NCBI GenBank assembly: GCA_023416745.1
Contig: JAEZHF010000056.1
Location: forward strand, 1-15,679
DNA length: 15,679 nucleotides
Origin: Bacillota bacterium
GTDB lineage: Bacteria; Bacillota; Clostridia; Christensenellales; SZUA-584
Reading direction: 5' to 3'
This document shows, one piece after another, positions 9,001 to 15,575 of this stretch; the first letter of the stretch is position 1; the number at the start of each line of letters is the position of its first letter. Made by a program: the position numbers and the translations under genes. The notes beneath the pieces are model-generated. The model worked only from the letters and a program-made list of their open reading frames with translations. It did not search any database and was not told the DNA's origin.

Positions 9001-9144
9001 CCAGACGCTCAGCGCAACGGTAAGCGCGAAAAACAAAACGTTCGTTCTGCTGTGCGGGTTTAGGTAAATTGTGTAGACGCCGGCAAAAATGCATACAGCA
9101 CATGCTGCGCTGAATACGATTGCCAGAATAGACGGCTCACTCAT
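6043..9144 (-). CDS. GGDEF-EAL protein B with 7TM kinase-type sensor and GAF domain
   Basis: The 1033-residue product is a c-di-GMP enzyme unlike its three neighbours. Residues 10-230 resemble the 7TM input domain found on some histidine kinases (HisKA_7TM type). A second hydrophobic block of about five or six segments (255-405) follows. A GAF-like domain spans about 430-585, GGDEF about 590-755 (GGDEF 674-678) and EAL about 770-1020. It keeps the RxxD product-inhibition site (R665 to D668, five residues before GGDEF). EAL residues E802, N861, E893/E896, D923-D924, K944, E980 and Q1000 are all present, but the DDFGTGYSS loop reads DDFGTEYSS. ATG 9144 has AGGAG eight bases upstream. The gene is visibly more AT-rich than A, C and D, suggesting a separate origin. 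Known biology of the family says GGDEF-EAL fusions may be cyclases, phosphodiesterases or both; which holds here is open. Confidence 0.93.
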   Translation of the reverse strand: MSEPSILAIVFSAACAVCIFAGVYTIYLNPHSRTNVLFFALTVALSVWAFGFCIAINAKDLATALFWRRLSAFGWGAFFSILLRFSLVFTKTELFRRHKWRYALLYLPSIAVYLGYTYFPELNPGQYSLVWTDLGWVNVAVNNVWDLLYMVYYILYSLVTLYLVWRWGKKSIKPQDKRQTRLILGSFVITFFISSFIDTFGNMVFSVKVPQLTPLFMMLPVLVIYSLIKKYGLFNPKHIDSDSHLMSGEIRTRMTNYLSNAFLFGCILNVMATYVLFKNADILSALLFSAFLLFIGVVLQAIHRSVKKERTKDVLNAAVFSLIIPILTFRFIEYASVTIWAFPFILLVITLVYGKSFIQSILFVTIILTQIAVWIEKPEASITIDGSDHIVRLGMFLVAVWFVNFSRSIYRSKLQENADQISGQQIIVEISNDFISVNEQNIDRKINHALSKAGEFLKLDRSFIYLFDEHRKNMVCRNIWKNNNTQYHEINAQITNEGYPVLMAQIKAGNAVLLSELQSCATGEELSCLLGDVNKSFAAVPVISKNDFIGFFGAEASRKNKKWPETQIAFMRILSTILGDAIERIHQDSEIMRMAFYDNLTKLPNRILFKDRVTQAINLAERTKKVIAVVFLDLDDFKAVNDTLGHDGGDDLIVMATARLKERIRKSDTLSRIGGDEFLILFNNLNSTGDIPQIIEKILGVFGAPFIINGQEFHITASAGIAVYPFDGRKPPELIKNADIAMYSAKEHGKNRYELCTQSLKKETLFKTTLAGGLFKALENKELQLYYQPKVNTFSKEISSVEALLRWSHPEHGMISPGVFIPLAEQSGLINTIGDWVLSTACRQCRTWHENDLPDIRVAVNVSVLQIRSHGFVRRVGQILEEQQLEPQYLELEVTESAAVREFQYIIEKLENLKKLGVSVAIDDFGTEYSSLSRLSEMPIDRVKLDMQFVHGIGKNDKGNAVVKGIIRFAHTLGLEVTAEGVETEQQLEFLAECESDEIQGFYFYKPLPPEQLEQILKDGRHAFMGSYDSPTH

Positions 9145-9269
9145 ACTGTTTTCTCCTGCCTGGTTGTTGGCTTCCTGTTATTGGCAGCCACCAATATATA
9201 CTTTCGGAAAACCATCAATCTATGATAGTCCCCCCGATATTTTCATTCCGCACGGCAACACCCGTTTGG

Positions 9270-11678
9270 CTATCCCCTTCCGGAAGCCGCCAGGTGTGAT
9301 TCCGGCGTTATCAGATACAGCGCCTCAAATTCCGCCGCCGGCACCGGACGCCCCAGCAGATAGCCTTGTATCTGCCCGCAGCCCAGCGCACCCAGCTTGT
9401 TATACTGCGCCTGCGTTTCCACGCCCTCCGCGATGGTCTGCATGCCGATGGAATGAGCCATCAGTATGATGGCTTTGACGATCTGCTCGTCCTTGTCCCC
9501 CAGCGTCACCGAATCCACCAGCGTCTTGGCAATCTTGATGCGGTCGAACGGGAAGTTGTTCAGCGATGATATCGATGAATAGCCTGTTCCGAAGTCGTCA
9601 ATGGAGGTGGACATACCGGCAGCCTTGAACAGGTTAAATACCTGCGTTAGCCGGTACTCGTCCTCCAGCGCGACGCTTTCGGTCAGCTCGATGTCCAGCC
9701 ACGCCGGGTTGAAATCCTTGCAGGAGGCCAGACTGTTCAGCTCGTTGATCAGCAAGGTGCTGTTGAGCTGCTTGGGCGACACGTTGACGCCCACCACCAG
9801 ACCGTTACCGTAACGCCCGTTCCAGTCCGCCGCCTGTGCTGCCGCCTGCTTTAATACCCATATGCCGATGCGGTTGATGCTGTCGGTCTGCTCCGCGATG
9901 GGAATAAACTCATTCGGCGGTATCATGCCGAACTGGGTGTTTTTCCAGCGCAGCAGCGCCTCCGCACCGATCAGCGTGTTGTCCGGTATGCTGAACTGAG
10001 GCTGGTAATACAGCGTCATCTCCCGGGTAATATCCGTGTCGCGCAGCAGAATCTCGATGGCGTTGCGCCGCTGCGTTTTCAGGCGTATCATATCGCTGAA
10101 CATGGCGACCCGGCCGAACCCCCGTTCCTTCGCGTAGTAAAGCGCCATGTCCGCGTTCTTGAGCAGCCCGCTCACATCCGTTGCGTCCTGCGGATATATC
10201 GATATGCCGATGCTCAGCGTGGGGCTGAACTCGTAGCCGTTGATGTATATCTTGCGGCTGCAGTATTCCATCAGCTCCATGGCCAGATGAGTCGCCTGAT
10301 GGCCATCGCAATCCTTCGTTCCGGCAAGAACGAATTCATCCCCGCCTATGCGCGCAAGTATGGAGCCGCCGCACGTCATCTGCGTCAAACGCTTTGCCAG
10401 CTCGCCCAGCACCTGATCGCCTATCGCGTGACCATACGTATCGTTGATCAGCTTGAACCGGTCGATGTCGATATGCATCAGTGTGACAAACCCGTCTTCC
10501 GTTTTGGCCGCGGCGGTTTTCTCCTCCAGCCATTCGAGCAGATACCGCCTGTTGTAAAGCCCTGTCAGCATGTCGCGGCTGGAGATTACGGCCAGTTCCT
10601 CGTTTTTGCGGCTCAGCGCCTCGTTTTTACGCCGCAGCTCCTCATTCACGTCCCGCAGGTCCTTGGTATGGCATTCGATGATCTGCTCCAGTTCGCTGTT
10701 GATCCTTTTCTCATCCTCGAGCATCGCTTCCTTGGTGATGGCCGCTTTGAAATAAAAGCTCAAACCCGCGTAAGCCAGCACCACAGCCAGATATATGAGC
10801 AGCTCATAGATGTTGAAGCGGGTGGCTGCCATTGCCGCGACGGGGCCTGCCAGCAGCAGGACATATTTGATGGTACGGCTGATGCGTCCCCCGAATACGT
10901 TCTTCGTGGGGGCGATAGGCACCGACCGGCTGAACAGCCTGATCAAGCCGCCCGCCGCGGTCACCAGCATCGAGCCCGTATATAAGACGTCGACCACACT
11001 ATTGACGCTGTATTCGCTACGGAAGTTGCTATGGTAATAGTACAGGTCGGTCAGCACAAAAAGCAAAAGTCCGATAACAACGGTCAGTATGTGCGCCGGT
11101 ATTTTCCCGCGCTTCACGGATATCAGCCAAATGATCATCGCCATGAAGGTCAATATATCAGCGATGATGCTGGAGACAGACATCGCACCACCCTGAATGA
11201 TGACGCTGTTGACGAAAGAGATATCCCGGCCCAGCAGCAGTATCCAGACGACCAACAGCACCATGATGGAAAACATGACTGCGTCCAGCATCAGCTTGGC
11301 CCGGTTCCACCGTTTAACCTGATAAACGATGAATATGACCGTACTGGCCAGTATCATCATATTCGGTATAAAATAGAAGTGGGTGATCAGCAGATCCTCC
11401 GACGGGTCCAGACCCATGCCCCATTCCTGCACCGCCCAGAATACGTCCCCCACAGCCCAGAAAAAATAACCGATGCCCAGCAGCAGCCAGATAATGGGTA
11501 CGGCACGCTGTTGCTGCGGTTTTACAAACACGTACAGCGATACCGCGCTGGCAATAATAGCACCCGCGGGCGACATGATATATGGAATCAACTCATTTCC
11601 CGATGCGATGACGTACGAATACGCCAGAACATAAAGGCCAGTCAGGCTCAAGAGGATAATCAACGTTGATTTCTTCAA
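9270..11678 (-). CDS. Membrane GGDEF-EAL protein C, close paralog of A
   Basis: The 802-residue product has the same plan as A. Membrane segments cover about residues 5-310, including the paralog-wide motif KRWN-x-AKLMLDAVMF near 122-136. A coiled coil with repeated RRKNE/SRKNE units spans about 315-362 and is slightly longer than in A. GGDEF follows (motif 445-449), then EAL (E573, N632, LDIELTES, D694-D695, K715, E751, Q771). The inhibitory RxxD is missing (CGGS) and KID is KIA. It starts at TTG 11678 after AAGGTGA; the ATG nearby (GTGATGCAG) is out of frame. Its EAL end is nearly identical in DNA to that of A, pointing to recent duplication or gene conversion. It lies 180 bp after D and 125 bp before B, with no clear terminator seen in either gap. 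Confidence 0.93.
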   Translation of the reverse strand: MKKSTLIILLSLTGLYVLAYSYVIASGNELIPYIMSPAGAIIASAVSLYVFVKPQQQRAVPIIWLLLGIGYFFWAVGDVFWAVQEWGMGLDPSEDLLITHFYFIPNMMILASTVIFIVYQVKRWNRAKLMLDAVMFSIMVLLVVWILLLGRDISFVNSVIIQGGAMSVSSIIADILTFMAMIIWLISVKRGKIPAHILTVVIGLLLFVLTDLYYYHSNFRSEYSVNSVVDVLYTGSMLVTAAGGLIRLFSRSVPIAPTKNVFGGRISRTIKYVLLLAGPVAAMAATRFNIYELLIYLAVVLAYAGLSFYFKAAITKEAMLEDEKRINSELEQIIECHTKDLRDVNEELRRKNEALSRKNEELAVISSRDMLTGLYNRRYLLEWLEEKTAAAKTEDGFVTLMHIDIDRFKLINDTYGHAIGDQVLGELAKRLTQMTCGGSILARIGGDEFVLAGTKDCDGHQATHLAMELMEYCSRKIYINGYEFSPTLSIGISIYPQDATDVSGLLKNADMALYYAKERGFGRVAMFSDMIRLKTQRRNAIEILLRDTDITREMTLYYQPQFSIPDNTLIGAEALLRWKNTQFGMIPPNEFIPIAEQTDSINRIGIWVLKQAAAQAADWNGRYGNGLVVGVNVSPKQLNSTLLINELNSLASCKDFNPAWLDIELTESVALEDEYRLTQVFNLFKAAGMSTSIDDFGTGYSSISSLNNFPFDRIKIAKTLVDSVTLGDKDEQIVKAIILMAHSIGMQTIAEGVETQAQYNKLGALGCGQIQGYLLGRPVPAAEFEALYLITPESHLAASGRG
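9394..9452 (-). repeat. 59-bp identical segment shared by genes A and C (copy in C)
   Basis: Partner of 3574-3632. The two copies are in direct orientation on either side of gene B, so recombination between them could remove B and fuse C to A. Confidence 0.9.
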
Positions 11679-11735
11679 GCTGCATCACCTTATTTCGTTT
11701 CCATAATTGCTAACATCTTCATTGATGCTCTAATA

Positions 11736-11765
11736 GTTACATCGTGATATTCTTAAAAATGTTAA
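11736..11765 (-). promoter_or_regulatory. Possible promoter of gene C
   Basis: On the - strand TTAACA (11765-11760) and TGTAAC (11741-11736) stand 18 bases apart in the AT-rich gap between D and C. The -35 is a 5/6 match and the -10 a 4/6 match. The AT-richness of the gap makes chance matches likely. Confidence 0.25.
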
Positions 11766-11858
11766 TCGTAATCTGTCCGAATTTTATGGTTGTTTTTAGC
11801 ACGTTTGGTGGTGTATTCAAGCGTTGTTTCAGGAGGAACCTTCTGTGCCAAAAGCCTA

Positions 11859-14234
11859 TCACCGGCCCGCGGCGTTCAGCCTTTTCTCTGTCGGCATGAG
11901 ATACCGCCCCTCAAACTGATCCGCCGGCACCGGTTCGCCCAGCAGAAACCCCTGCACCTGGTCGCACCCGATCGCGGCCAGCTTGGACAGCTGCGCGCAC
12001 GTCTCCACACCCTCCGCGATGGTCTTCATGCCGATAGACCGCGCCAGCAGCACGATCGCGCGGACGATCTGCTCGTTGCGCTCACTGGCCGTGATGGAGT
12101 CGATCAGCGGCTTGGCAATTTTGATGCGATCGAACGAATTCTGCTTGAGCGACATGATGGACGAGTGGCCCGCGCCGAAGTCGTCGATGGACACCGACAT
12201 GCCGATGGACTTGAACAGGTTGAATATCTGCGCCAGCCGGTATTCGCCCTCCAGCGCCACACTCTCGGTCACCTCAATGTCCAGCCACGCCGGGTTGAAG
12301 CCGTCGTCGCCCGACAGACTTTGCAGCTTTTCCATCAGCCCCGAGCTGTTGAGCTGCAGGGGCGATATATTGACGCCGATCACCAGATCACCGCCGTAGC
12401 GGCTGTTCCACGCCAAAGCCTGCGCCGTCGCCTGCTCCAGCACCCACAGGCCGATGTCGTTGATGCGGTGCGTCTCCTCCGCGATGGGAATGAACTCGGC
12501 GGGCGATATGGGGCCCAGCTGCGCACTGCGCCAGCGCACCAGCGCTTCCGCCGCGATCAGCTTCTGGTCGGGTATGGAGAACTGCGGCTGGTAGTGCACG
12601 CTGAATTCGGATGTGATGCCGCTGCCGCGCAGCAGCATCTCAATGGTGTTGCGGCGCTGCGTCTTCTGCCGGATCATGCGGCTGAACACGGCAAAACGCC
12701 CCACGCCCTGCTCCTTGGCGTGATACAGCGCGATGTCCGCGTTTTTGAGCATCGTGCCCACGTCCTGCGCGTCCATCGGGTACAGGGATATGCCGATGCA
12801 CAGCGACGGGCTAAACACGTAATCGTCCAGATAGATGCTGCGGCTGCACTGTTCGATGATGCGCGCCGCGCAGGCCGCGGGCTCCCGGATGTCCGTCAGG
12901 CCCGGCAGCACAAACACGAACTCGTCGCCGCCCATGCGCGCCAGCATACCGTTCTCCCCCGCAAACTCCTTGAACCGCCGCGACACCTCCAGCAGTACCT
13001 TGTCGCCCATGTCGTGGCCGTACATATCGTTGATCACCTTGAAACGGTCCAGGTCAATATACATCAGCGCCACGAACTGCCCCGGCACCGCCTCGCTGAG
13101 GCTGCTCTGCAGCCGGGTCAGCATATACCGCCGGTTATACAGATTGGTCAGCGTGTCGCGGTTAGACAAAAATATCAGCTCTTCGTTCTTGGCACGCAGC
13201 TCCTCATTCATCTGGCGAAGGTCGCGCGTGTGCCGTTCAATGACCTGCCCCAGCTCCTCGTTGAGCTTGATCTCGCGGTCCAGCAGCAGCTCCTTGCGGA
13301 TGCCGGCCTCAAAATGCACGCTGAGGCTCTTGTATATCACCACCGCCACGATAAACGCCGCCAGCTCAGTCATTATAAACCCGTGGACGGCCATCGCCCC
13401 CAGCGGCAGCAGCACAATGACCGCATCCTTGAGCAGCCGCGCCGAGCGCGCGCGCGAATTGACGGACGGCACAAATATTATATCCGGCTGCTGCAAGCGC
13501 AGTATGCCGCTCACAGCTCCCCCCAGCAGCGTTGCGACGGCCAGCACATCCAGCACCGATCCCGGGTAGTATCCGCCGCTGAAGCTGACCTGCCAGTATA
13601 CCAGATCCGTCAGCGAAAATGCCGCCATGGACAGCATCGCCAGCAGCACGAACAGCGGAGCGCGTCCGCCCTTGGCAGACAGGAACCAAAGCGCCACACA
13701 CATCGCGATCATAAAATCCGCCAGCACGGAAATCACCGACAGCGCCCCGTCCTGCAGCAGCACGCTGAAAATGGCCCCGCCTCGGTTATAGAACAGTATC
13801 CATATCGTGAACAGGCTGACGGCGCTGAACATCACCGCGTCCAGCAACAGCTTCGCGCGGTTCCAGCGCTTGAAATGCGACACCACAAACACGCCCACGG
13901 CAGCCAGTATAAACAGGTTGGTGCACGTGTACAGCGACATGACGAGGTTATAGTCCTCCGCGATCACGCCGAAGCCCAGCGCATATACCGCCAGTATCAC
14001 ATCCGCCGCCGCCCAGCAAAAGCACGACAGGCTAAAGCACAGCCAGACCACGCCTATCTTCCTTGTCCGGCCCGCTTTGATATAGGCAGCCAGCGTCACA
14101 GCGCCCGCGCCCAGCGCGCCCAGCGGTGAAAGGATGTAACCCAACCCGCCCGGGCTCACCGCTTCCATCACCGCATACGCGCATATAAACAGCCCGATCA
14201 GGCCAAAAAGAACAACCCCTGTCGATTTCTTCAA
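11859..14234 (-). CDS. Membrane GGDEF-EAL protein D, paralog of A and C
   Basis: The 791-residue product starts at TTG 14234, seven bases after GAGGT. It then reads KKSTGVVLFG, aligning with KKSTLIILLS of C and KRPVRVLVLS of A. An in-frame TTG at 14255 would add seven residues and include the binding site, so I reject it. About 300 residues of membrane segments carry KRWNRAKLLLDAVMF. A coiled coil (about 308-353), GGDEF (motif 435-439) and EAL follow (E563, N622, LDIEVTES, D684-D685, K705, E741, Q761). The RxxD site is absent (GENG) and KID is KIA. The loop normally DDFGTGYSS reads DDFGAGHSS; the Y to H change is unusual and could affect dimer coupling or activity. It is probably the first gene of the - strand series, since it is divergent from the CorA-type gene. 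Confidence 0.93.
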   Translation of the reverse strand: MKKSTGVVLFGLIGLFICAYAVMEAVSPGGLGYILSPLGALGAGAVTLAAYIKAGRTRKIGVVWLCFSLSCFCWAAADVILAVYALGFGVIAEDYNLVMSLYTCTNLFILAAVGVFVVSHFKRWNRAKLLLDAVMFSAVSLFTIWILFYNRGGAIFSVLLQDGALSVISVLADFMIAMCVALWFLSAKGGRAPLFVLLAMLSMAAFSLTDLVYWQVSFSGGYYPGSVLDVLAVATLLGGAVSGILRLQQPDIIFVPSVNSRARSARLLKDAVIVLLPLGAMAVHGFIMTELAAFIVAVVIYKSLSVHFEAGIRKELLLDREIKLNEELGQVIERHTRDLRQMNEELRAKNEELIFLSNRDTLTNLYNRRYMLTRLQSSLSEAVPGQFVALMYIDLDRFKVINDMYGHDMGDKVLLEVSRRFKEFAGENGMLARMGGDEFVFVLPGLTDIREPAACAARIIEQCSRSIYLDDYVFSPSLCIGISLYPMDAQDVGTMLKNADIALYHAKEQGVGRFAVFSRMIRQKTQRRNTIEMLLRGSGITSEFSVHYQPQFSIPDQKLIAAEALVRWRSAQLGPISPAEFIPIAEETHRINDIGLWVLEQATAQALAWNSRYGGDLVIGVNISPLQLNSSGLMEKLQSLSGDDGFNPAWLDIEVTESVALEGEYRLAQIFNLFKSIGMSVSIDDFGAGHSSIMSLKQNSFDRIKIAKPLIDSITASERNEQIVRAIVLLARSIGMKTIAEGVETCAQLSKLAAIGCDQVQGFLLGEPVPADQFEGRYLMPTEKRLNAAGR

Positions 14235-14261
14235 GCCCTTTACCTCTTCATGCAAACGCTA

Positions 14262-14291
14262 AAATACGGCCATTCTCATCCGGCCGTATTT
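14262..14291. promoter_or_regulatory. Perfect 10-bp inverted repeat between divergent genes
   Basis: AAATACGGCC (14262-14271) and GGCCGTATTT (14282-14291) are exact reverse complements around a 10-base spacer. It lies about 27 bases upstream of the D start, so it would fall in D's leader RNA or promoter. It could be a dimeric-regulator operator, a leader hairpin, or a weak two-way terminator; the flanking T-runs are too short to make terminator the clear choice. Confidence 0.5.
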
Positions 14292-14330
14292 GCTTTGATA
14301 TTTCTATCGGCTGTTTGGAGCGATCTCATG

Positions 14331-14359
14331 ATAACAAACCGGACTGTTGCGCATATTAT
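14331..14359 (+). promoter_or_regulatory. Possible promoter of the CorA-type gene
   Basis: ATAACA (14331-14336) and TATTAT (14354-14359) are 17 bases apart, with 4/6 and 5/6 matches to consensus. This leaves a leader of about 130 bases before the start at 14494. I saw no recognisable magnesium riboswitch fold in that leader. Confidence 0.3.
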
Positions 14360-14493
14360 TGTTTATCTGACCAATCTGCTGCGCCATGCGCTCAGGCGGG
14401 ACGGTATTGTCGCAGCGCCGCAATAAGGAATATGGCAGCATTATGGCCAGTGCCGCACGGCCTGGTACGCTTAACGTCAGGCAGGAAACGCCA

Positions 14494-15411
14494 ATGGTGG
14501 TATACGAGATCGAAAACGCAATGTCCCGTGCCGCACAGCCTGAAACCGTGCGCAAGGACGGCAGCTATGCCGTGTTCGCGGCACCGGAGGAAGCGCGGCC
14601 GCTGCTCACCCGCTTCGGCCTGCCCGCGCCGCCGATGGACAACGCGCTCCAAAGCCGCGCGATGGCCTGTGAGAGCCACGAGGGTTTTGGCTTCGCGTGC
14701 GTCAACCTGCTGGATAACGGTTCCCCCTCCATCCCGCCCAAAAAAGTGTGCGTCTACTTCACCGGCCGTCTGCTGCTGTTCGCCTGCGCGCAGCCCGAAA
14801 CGGTGCAGCAAATGCTGGCGGACGCGCTGGACGGGGAGGTGACGCCGCTGTCCCCCGAGCGTTTGCTGCTGCTGTTCTTCGAACGGCTTAACACGGGCGG
14901 CACCGAAGCGTTGGAGGACTTCGAGCAGGAGATCACCGACCTTGAGAATGCGCTCATCACAGCGGGCAAACGCAGCGCCGTGCGCGAGATCATCTCGCTG
15001 CGCCACCGGCTGATGGCCTACAAGCGGCATTACGAGCAGCTGCTCATTGTGCTGGACATGCTGCAGGAGAACGACGACCATCTGCTGTCCGACAGCGCCG
15101 AGCGTTCGTTCAAGGTGCTCGCCAGCCGCGCCGACCGTCTCTACCAAGCGGTACTCAACCTGCGCGATTACGTGACGCAGGTGCGCGAAACCTATCAGGC
15201 CGAGGTGGACATCAGCCTGAGCCGCATCATGAAGCTGTTCACCGTGATCACTGCCATATTCCTGCCGCTCACGTTCATCGTGGGCTGGTACGGCATGAAC
15301 CTGCAGATGCCCGAATTCCGCTGGAGCTTCGGCTACCCCATGGTCATCATCATCTCCGTCGCGGTGGTGATCGTCAGCCTGGTGTTTTTCAAGCGGAGGA
15401 AGTGGTTTTAG
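14494..15411 (+). CDS. corA: CorA-family divalent cation transporter
   Basis: The 305-residue protein has the CorA layout. A soluble alpha/beta N-terminal domain is followed by a long helical stalk (about 135-240: EALEDFEQEITDLENAL, then the YKRHYEQLL helix). Two C-terminal membrane helices end the protein. The first ends in the ion-selectivity motif WYGMN (GMN at 267-269), followed by a short loop with MPEF; the second is followed by a basic tail, FKRRKWF. The family forms pentameric Mg2+ (sometimes Co2+/Ni2+) channels in the cytoplasmic membrane. I chose ATG 14494 because AGGA lies seven bases upstream. In-frame ATGs at 14386 and 14443 are possible, but the first lacks a good ribosome binding site and the second has AGGA about 14 bases away. 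Upstream of the chosen start is an in-frame near-repeat (14450-14464 and 14528-14542). Divergent from D; no functional tie is evident. Substrate is inferred from the family. Confidence 0.9.
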   Translation: MVVYEIENAMSRAAQPETVRKDGSYAVFAAPEEARPLLTRFGLPAPPMDNALQSRAMACESHEGFGFACVNLLDNGSPSIPPKKVCVYFTGRLLLFACAQPETVQQMLADALDGEVTPLSPERLLLLFFERLNTGGTEALEDFEQEITDLENALITAGKRSAVREIISLRHRLMAYKRHYEQLLIVLDMLQENDDHLLSDSAERSFKVLASRADRLYQAVLNLRDYVTQVRETYQAEVDISLSRIMKLFTVITAIFLPLTFIVGWYGMNLQMPEFRWSFGYPMVIIISVAVVIVSLVFFKRRKWF

Positions 15412-15420
15412 GGGGGGGCG

Positions 15421-15547
15421 GGTAGATATTATCGCAAATGGAGAACGGCACACCGCCGACAGCACCAAAAGAGCCGAATGGTGCATGGCTCTTGAGCTGA
15501 TCCCCGGCGCGCTGTCAGGCAAGGCCGGAACGATTGATATTCAGTAG
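15421..15547 (+). pseudogene. Orphan open frame, possible gene remnant
   Basis: Just after the CorA stop and a run of eight G (15411-15418), a different frame stays open to TAG at 15545. It reads VDIIANGERHTADSTKRAEW, then CMALELIPGALSGKAGTIDIQ. It has no plausible start or ribosome binding site. The composition looks protein-like, and the GTID-type ending is reminiscent of some exported-protein C-termini, but I cannot assign it. Forty-odd open codons can arise by chance. Confidence 0.2.
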
Positions 15548-15554
15548 GTAGTTA

Positions 15555-15575
15555 GGGTCTGTAAATAGTTTTGTG
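15555..15575. mobile_element. Possible insertion-sequence end (IS256-like)
   Basis: The stretch starting GGGTCTGTAAATAG and ending TTTTGTG resembles, from memory, terminal inverted repeats of IS256/mutator-type elements in Bacillota. No transposase, partner repeat or target duplication is visible before the window ends. The remaining 104 bases contain only a short open frame encoding a charged stretch (IREENRELKKNL) that runs off the edge. Confidence 0.2.

Noticed and set aside
11790..14129. Long + strand open frame (about 780 codons) opposite gene D
   Set aside because: It is antisense to a clear GGDEF-EAL gene, rich in Arg, His and Gln, without domains or membrane segments. It arises from the GC-rich codon bias of D.
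14450..14542. 15-base near-repeat (14/15) at 14450-14464 and 14528-14542 around the CorA start
   Set aside because: It is in frame and short; it may be a small duplication, but it does not change the annotation or show a function.
14392..15522. Long - strand open frame (about 376 codons), His/Asp-rich
   Set aside because: Antisense shadow of the CorA-type gene; the His/Asp-rich patch is the reverse complement of codons for the second membrane helix.
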